This document shows, one piece after another, positions 62,012 through 64,000 of a stretch of DNA of 64,000 bases. Below the pieces are notes generated by a model. It made no database searches. It was not told where the DNA came from and saw only the letters and a program-made list of their open reading frames with translations. Source of the DNA: Anaerofustis sp. (GTDB lineage: Bacteria > Bacillota > Clostridia > Eubacteriales > Anaerofustaceae). A program made the position numbers and the translations under genes. The first letter of the stretch is position 1; every line of letters starts with the position of its first letter. The DNA is taken from the NCBI RefSeq assembly GCF_019420015.1, contig NZ_JAHZIA010000039.1:62001-126000 (forward strand). Direction: 5' to 3'.

Positions 62012-62857
62012 CTAACACTCAAACACAAAGTTGTCAATTAATCTTGTTTTACCAATATATACAGCCATTGCAACAAGAACCGTACCTTCGATTTTATCCA
62101 CTTTTTCTATTCTTTCAATATCTACCGCTTCAACATAATCAATTTTCGCAAGTGGTTCTTTATTTATGTTTTCTTTCATCTTTGAAAGTAAAACAGAACT
62201 GTCTCTTTCGCCTTCTTCAAGAAGTTTCTTACCTAAATTAATTGTTTTATATAATATCAAAGCTGCTTTTCTTTCCTCTTCGTTTAAATAAGTATTTCTT
62301 GAACTCTTTGCAAGACCGTCTTCTTCTCTTACTATTGGACAGCCTACTATTTCTATGCCAAAACTTAAATCTTTTACCATTCTTTTTATTATAAGAAGTT
62401 GTTGTGCATCTTTCATTCCAAAGTACGCTTTATTAGGTGTAACAATATTAAACAGCTTACTTACAACAGTCATAACACCTCTAAAATGAATAGGTCTGCT
62501 TTTCCCGCAAAGTTCTTTTGTAAGTGAGTTCATATCAACATACGAACAAAAACCTTCAGGGTACATTTCTTCGGGTGTTGGATTAAAAATCAAATTTGCT
62601 CCTGTTTCTTCGCATAGTTTTGTATCTTTTTCAAGATCTCTTGGGTAGCTTGCTAAATCTTCGTTTTCACCAAATTGCATAGGATTTACAAACACGCTTA
62701 CAAATACTCTGTCATTTTCTTCTACGGCCTTTTTAATTAAACTTTGATGTCCTTCATGAAGATAACCCATTGTAGGAACAAGCCCAACGCTAAGCCCTTC
62801 TCTTTTCCATTTATTTACAATTTCTCTTACTTCGCTGATTTTATGTACTACTTTCAT
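62012..62857 (-). CDS. panC: Pantothenate synthetase
   Basis: About 281 aa. Joins pantoate and beta-alanine with ATP. The HIGH-like motif PTMGYLHEGHQSLI, pantoate-binding FVNPMQFGENEDLASYPRD, GVMTVVSKLFNIV and FGMKDAQQ are visible, with KSSRN as the KMSKS-like motif. The start is ATG 62857 (MKVVHKISEV) with GGAG six bases upstream; a longer in-frame start is less likely. It lies between panB and panD. Confidence 0.95.
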   Translation of the reverse strand: MKVVHKISEVREIVNKWKREGLSVGLVPTMGYLHEGHQSLIKKAVEENDRVFVSVFVNPMQFGENEDLASYPRDLEKDTKLCEETGANLIFNPTPEEMYPEGFCSYVDMNSLTKELCGKSRPIHFRGVMTVVSKLFNIVTPNKAYFGMKDAQQLLIIKRMVKDLSFGIEIVGCPIVREEDGLAKSSRNTYLNEEERKAALILYKTINLGKKLLEEGERDSSVLLSKMKENINKEPLAKIDYVEAVDIERIEKVDKIEGTVLVAMAVYIGKTRLIDNFVFEC

Positions 62858-62871
62858 ATTTCTCTCCATAA

Positions 62872-63699
62872 TTAATATAATTTTTCTATAACTTCATCAT
62901 CAATTTTATATGTATTTTCTTCCATAGGGAATTTACCCTCATTTATTTCTTTATGGTAAGTTCTAAATGCATCCTGCATTATTTCCCCTATATTTGCATA
63001 TTTCTTTACAAATTTCGGCGTAAAATCAGAAAACATTCCAAGCATATCTTGATATACCAAAATTTGTCCGTCACAGTATTTTCCTGCACCTATTCCGATT
63101 GTTGGAATACTAACTTTTTGAGTAATAAGTTTAGCTAATTTTTCCGGAACACACTCAAGAACAAGTGCAAAAGCTCCCGCTTCTTCAACTAACAAAGCAT
63201 CTTCAAGAATTTGTTTTGCTCTTTGCTCATCTCTTCCTTGTATTTTAAAACCTCCAAATGCATTAATACTTTGTGGTGTTAAGCCAAGATGTGCCATTAC
63301 AGGTATACCGGCAGAAATTATTGCTTTTATCTGCTCACATACTTCTCTGCCGCCTTCAAGCTTAACAGCATCACCTAAGCCTTCTTTCATAAGTCTTCCT
63401 GCATTTTTAACGGCATCATATACACTTGTTTGATATGACATAAAAGGCATATCTATAACAACCAATGCATCTTTTGCCCCTCTTGCAACGGCTCTTCCGT
63501 GATGGATCATATCTTCCATTGTAACAGGTATTGTATCTTCATAACCAAGGATTACATTACCAAGAGAATCCCCTACTAAAATCCCGTTAATACCTGCCTG
63601 ATCAATCAATTTTGCCATTGAATAATCATAAGCCGTAAGCATGGAAATCTTACTGTTTTCTTCTTTTTGTTTTTTGAATGTTGTTACTGTGTTTTTCAT
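62872..63699 (-). CDS. panB: 3-methyl-2-oxobutanoate hydroxymethyltransferase
   Basis: 275 aa. Makes ketopantoate from ketoisovalerate and methylene-tetrahydrofolate. The signature is visible: SMLTAYDYSMAKLIDQAG, LVGDSLGNVILGYEDT, VVIDMPFMSYQ, VKLEGGREV, HLGLTPQSINAFGGFK and TIGIGAGKYCDGQILVYQDMLG in parts. The start overlaps the DUF2520 gene by 50 bp, a longer overlap than usual, but no later start would leave the N-terminal strand intact. Confidence 0.95.
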   Translation of the reverse strand: MKNTVTTFKKQKEENSKISMLTAYDYSMAKLIDQAGINGILVGDSLGNVILGYEDTIPVTMEDMIHHGRAVARGAKDALVVIDMPFMSYQTSVYDAVKNAGRLMKEGLGDAVKLEGGREVCEQIKAIISAGIPVMAHLGLTPQSINAFGGFKIQGRDEQRAKQILEDALLVEEAGAFALVLECVPEKLAKLITQKVSIPTIGIGAGKYCDGQILVYQDMLGMFSDFTPKFVKKYANIGEIMQDAFRTYHKEINEGKFPMEENTYKIDDEVIEKLY

Positions 63700-64000
63700 C
63701 CTCTTTTTCCTCTTTAATAATTTTTTTCATATTGCAATAATCTTTTGTATTATCTTTTTTCATTGCAACATCAATAAGCTCCTCAGACAACAATTTATAA
63801 ATATCCCTTTCACTTCCGTTTATAACAGATAAATGCTCTTTTACTGTTTTTAAATCGTTCCTTTCAATTGGACCGCTTAATGCATTTATTACATCTTTTG
63901 AAGCAATATTCTCTGCATTATTCATAAAAAGAGGAAGTAGTGCATTTTTAGCTTCATCAAAAGTAAACCCTGTTTCCATAAGAATTTTTATACTCTTATA
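63650..64000 (-). CDS. C-terminal part of a Rossmann-like/DUF2520 protein (partial)
   Basis: The last 116 codons of a gene that continues past base 64000. The DUF2520 helical domain is recognisable: EAKNALLPLFMNNAENIA and INALSGPIERNDLKTVKEHL; the tail is lysine-rich. Full proteins (about 280-300 aa) have an N-terminal Rossmann fold like 6-phosphogluconate dehydrogenase relatives. Position before panB suggests the missing ketopantoate reductase step: the PanG reductase of Francisella, with homologues in Clostridioides and Enterococcus, is to my recollection of this type. The N-terminal NAD(P) motif is not visible here. The frame overlaps panB by 50 bp. Confidence 0.8.
   Translation of the reverse strand, partial: YKSIKILMETGFTFDEAKNALLPLFMNNAENIASKDVINALSGPIERNDLKTVKEHLSVINGSERDIYKLLSEELIDVAMKKDNTKDYCNMKKIIKEEKEDEKHSNNIQKTKRRKQ

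Overview
The window looks like chromosomal DNA of a low-GC, anaerobic Gram-positive bacterium of the Clostridia/Tissierellia type. Coding sequence is strongly A+T-rich, ribosome-binding sites are AGGAGG-like, intrinsic terminators are abundant, and the gene order plsX-acpP-rnc-smc-ftsY is typical of Firmicutes. I see no rRNA, tRNA, CRISPR array or intact mobile element. Most of the window is core metabolism and regulation; the accessory material is small and partly decayed.

Layout. 1-126: 5' end of rpsF, reading out of the window. 416-2821: an agmatinase-family ureohydrolase split by a -1 frameshift exactly at an A-AAA-AAC heptamer, followed by a YjiH-type membrane protein. 3133-7227: single genes (Ig-like/NodB polysaccharide deacetylase, a cupin behind a MerR-type 19-bp-spacer promoter, a PH-like membrane protein, an AlkD-type protein). 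7295-10157: a two-component system and a secreted two-domain protein whose promoters share the same 11-bp direct repeats. 10198-16730 (minus): plsX-acpP-rnc-smc-ftsY. 16911-21152 (minus): a second two-component system running into pcrA, divergent from a 56-aa zinc-ribbon gene. 21579-23952 (minus): metA and metY (O-acetylhomoserine route to homocysteine). 24255-29851 (minus): a Bce-type peptide-sensing module (BceRS, lipoprotein, BceAB) with a TTACA-N4-TGTAA operator and a decayed phage-type HTH gene in between.

30015-35487 (plus, apart from one small membrane gene): brnQ, a YtxH-like gene with a DUF948-type gene, an EF-G paralogue and queH. 35497-44472 (minus): a complete kdpFABC-(unknown gene)-kdpDE potassium-uptake operon, including a 29-codon kdpF. 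44788-54672 (minus): a nine-gene pyrimidine operon, pyrB-I-C-F-K-D-E-carA-carB, which encodes all of de novo UMP synthesis behind a consensus promoter and a leader that looks like a PyrR attenuator. 55068-58922 (minus): a CNNM/CorC-type protein with a possible acidic/proline upstream ORF, then rlmB, thyX and a transaldolase-like fsa gene. 59297-60397 (plus): prfB without the usual programmed frameshift. 60394-64000 (minus): a pantothenate/CoA cluster (DUF2520 Rossmann protein-panB-panC-panD-coaBC).

Genes work in clear sets: carbamoyl phosphate to UMP (pyr/car) with thyX for dTMP; panB to coaBC for the 4'-phosphopantetheine arm of CoA, which also feeds the acyl carrier protein; metA/metY for homocysteine; and three separate regulated envelope or ion modules (secreted-protein TCS, Bce, Kdp). 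The observations most worth a second look are the in-frame slippery heptamer in the ureohydrolase, the Asp/Pro upstream ORF before the CNNM-type gene, the unknown 295-aa gene inside the kdp operon, the shared response-regulator boxes, and two gene relics in the longest intergenic gaps.
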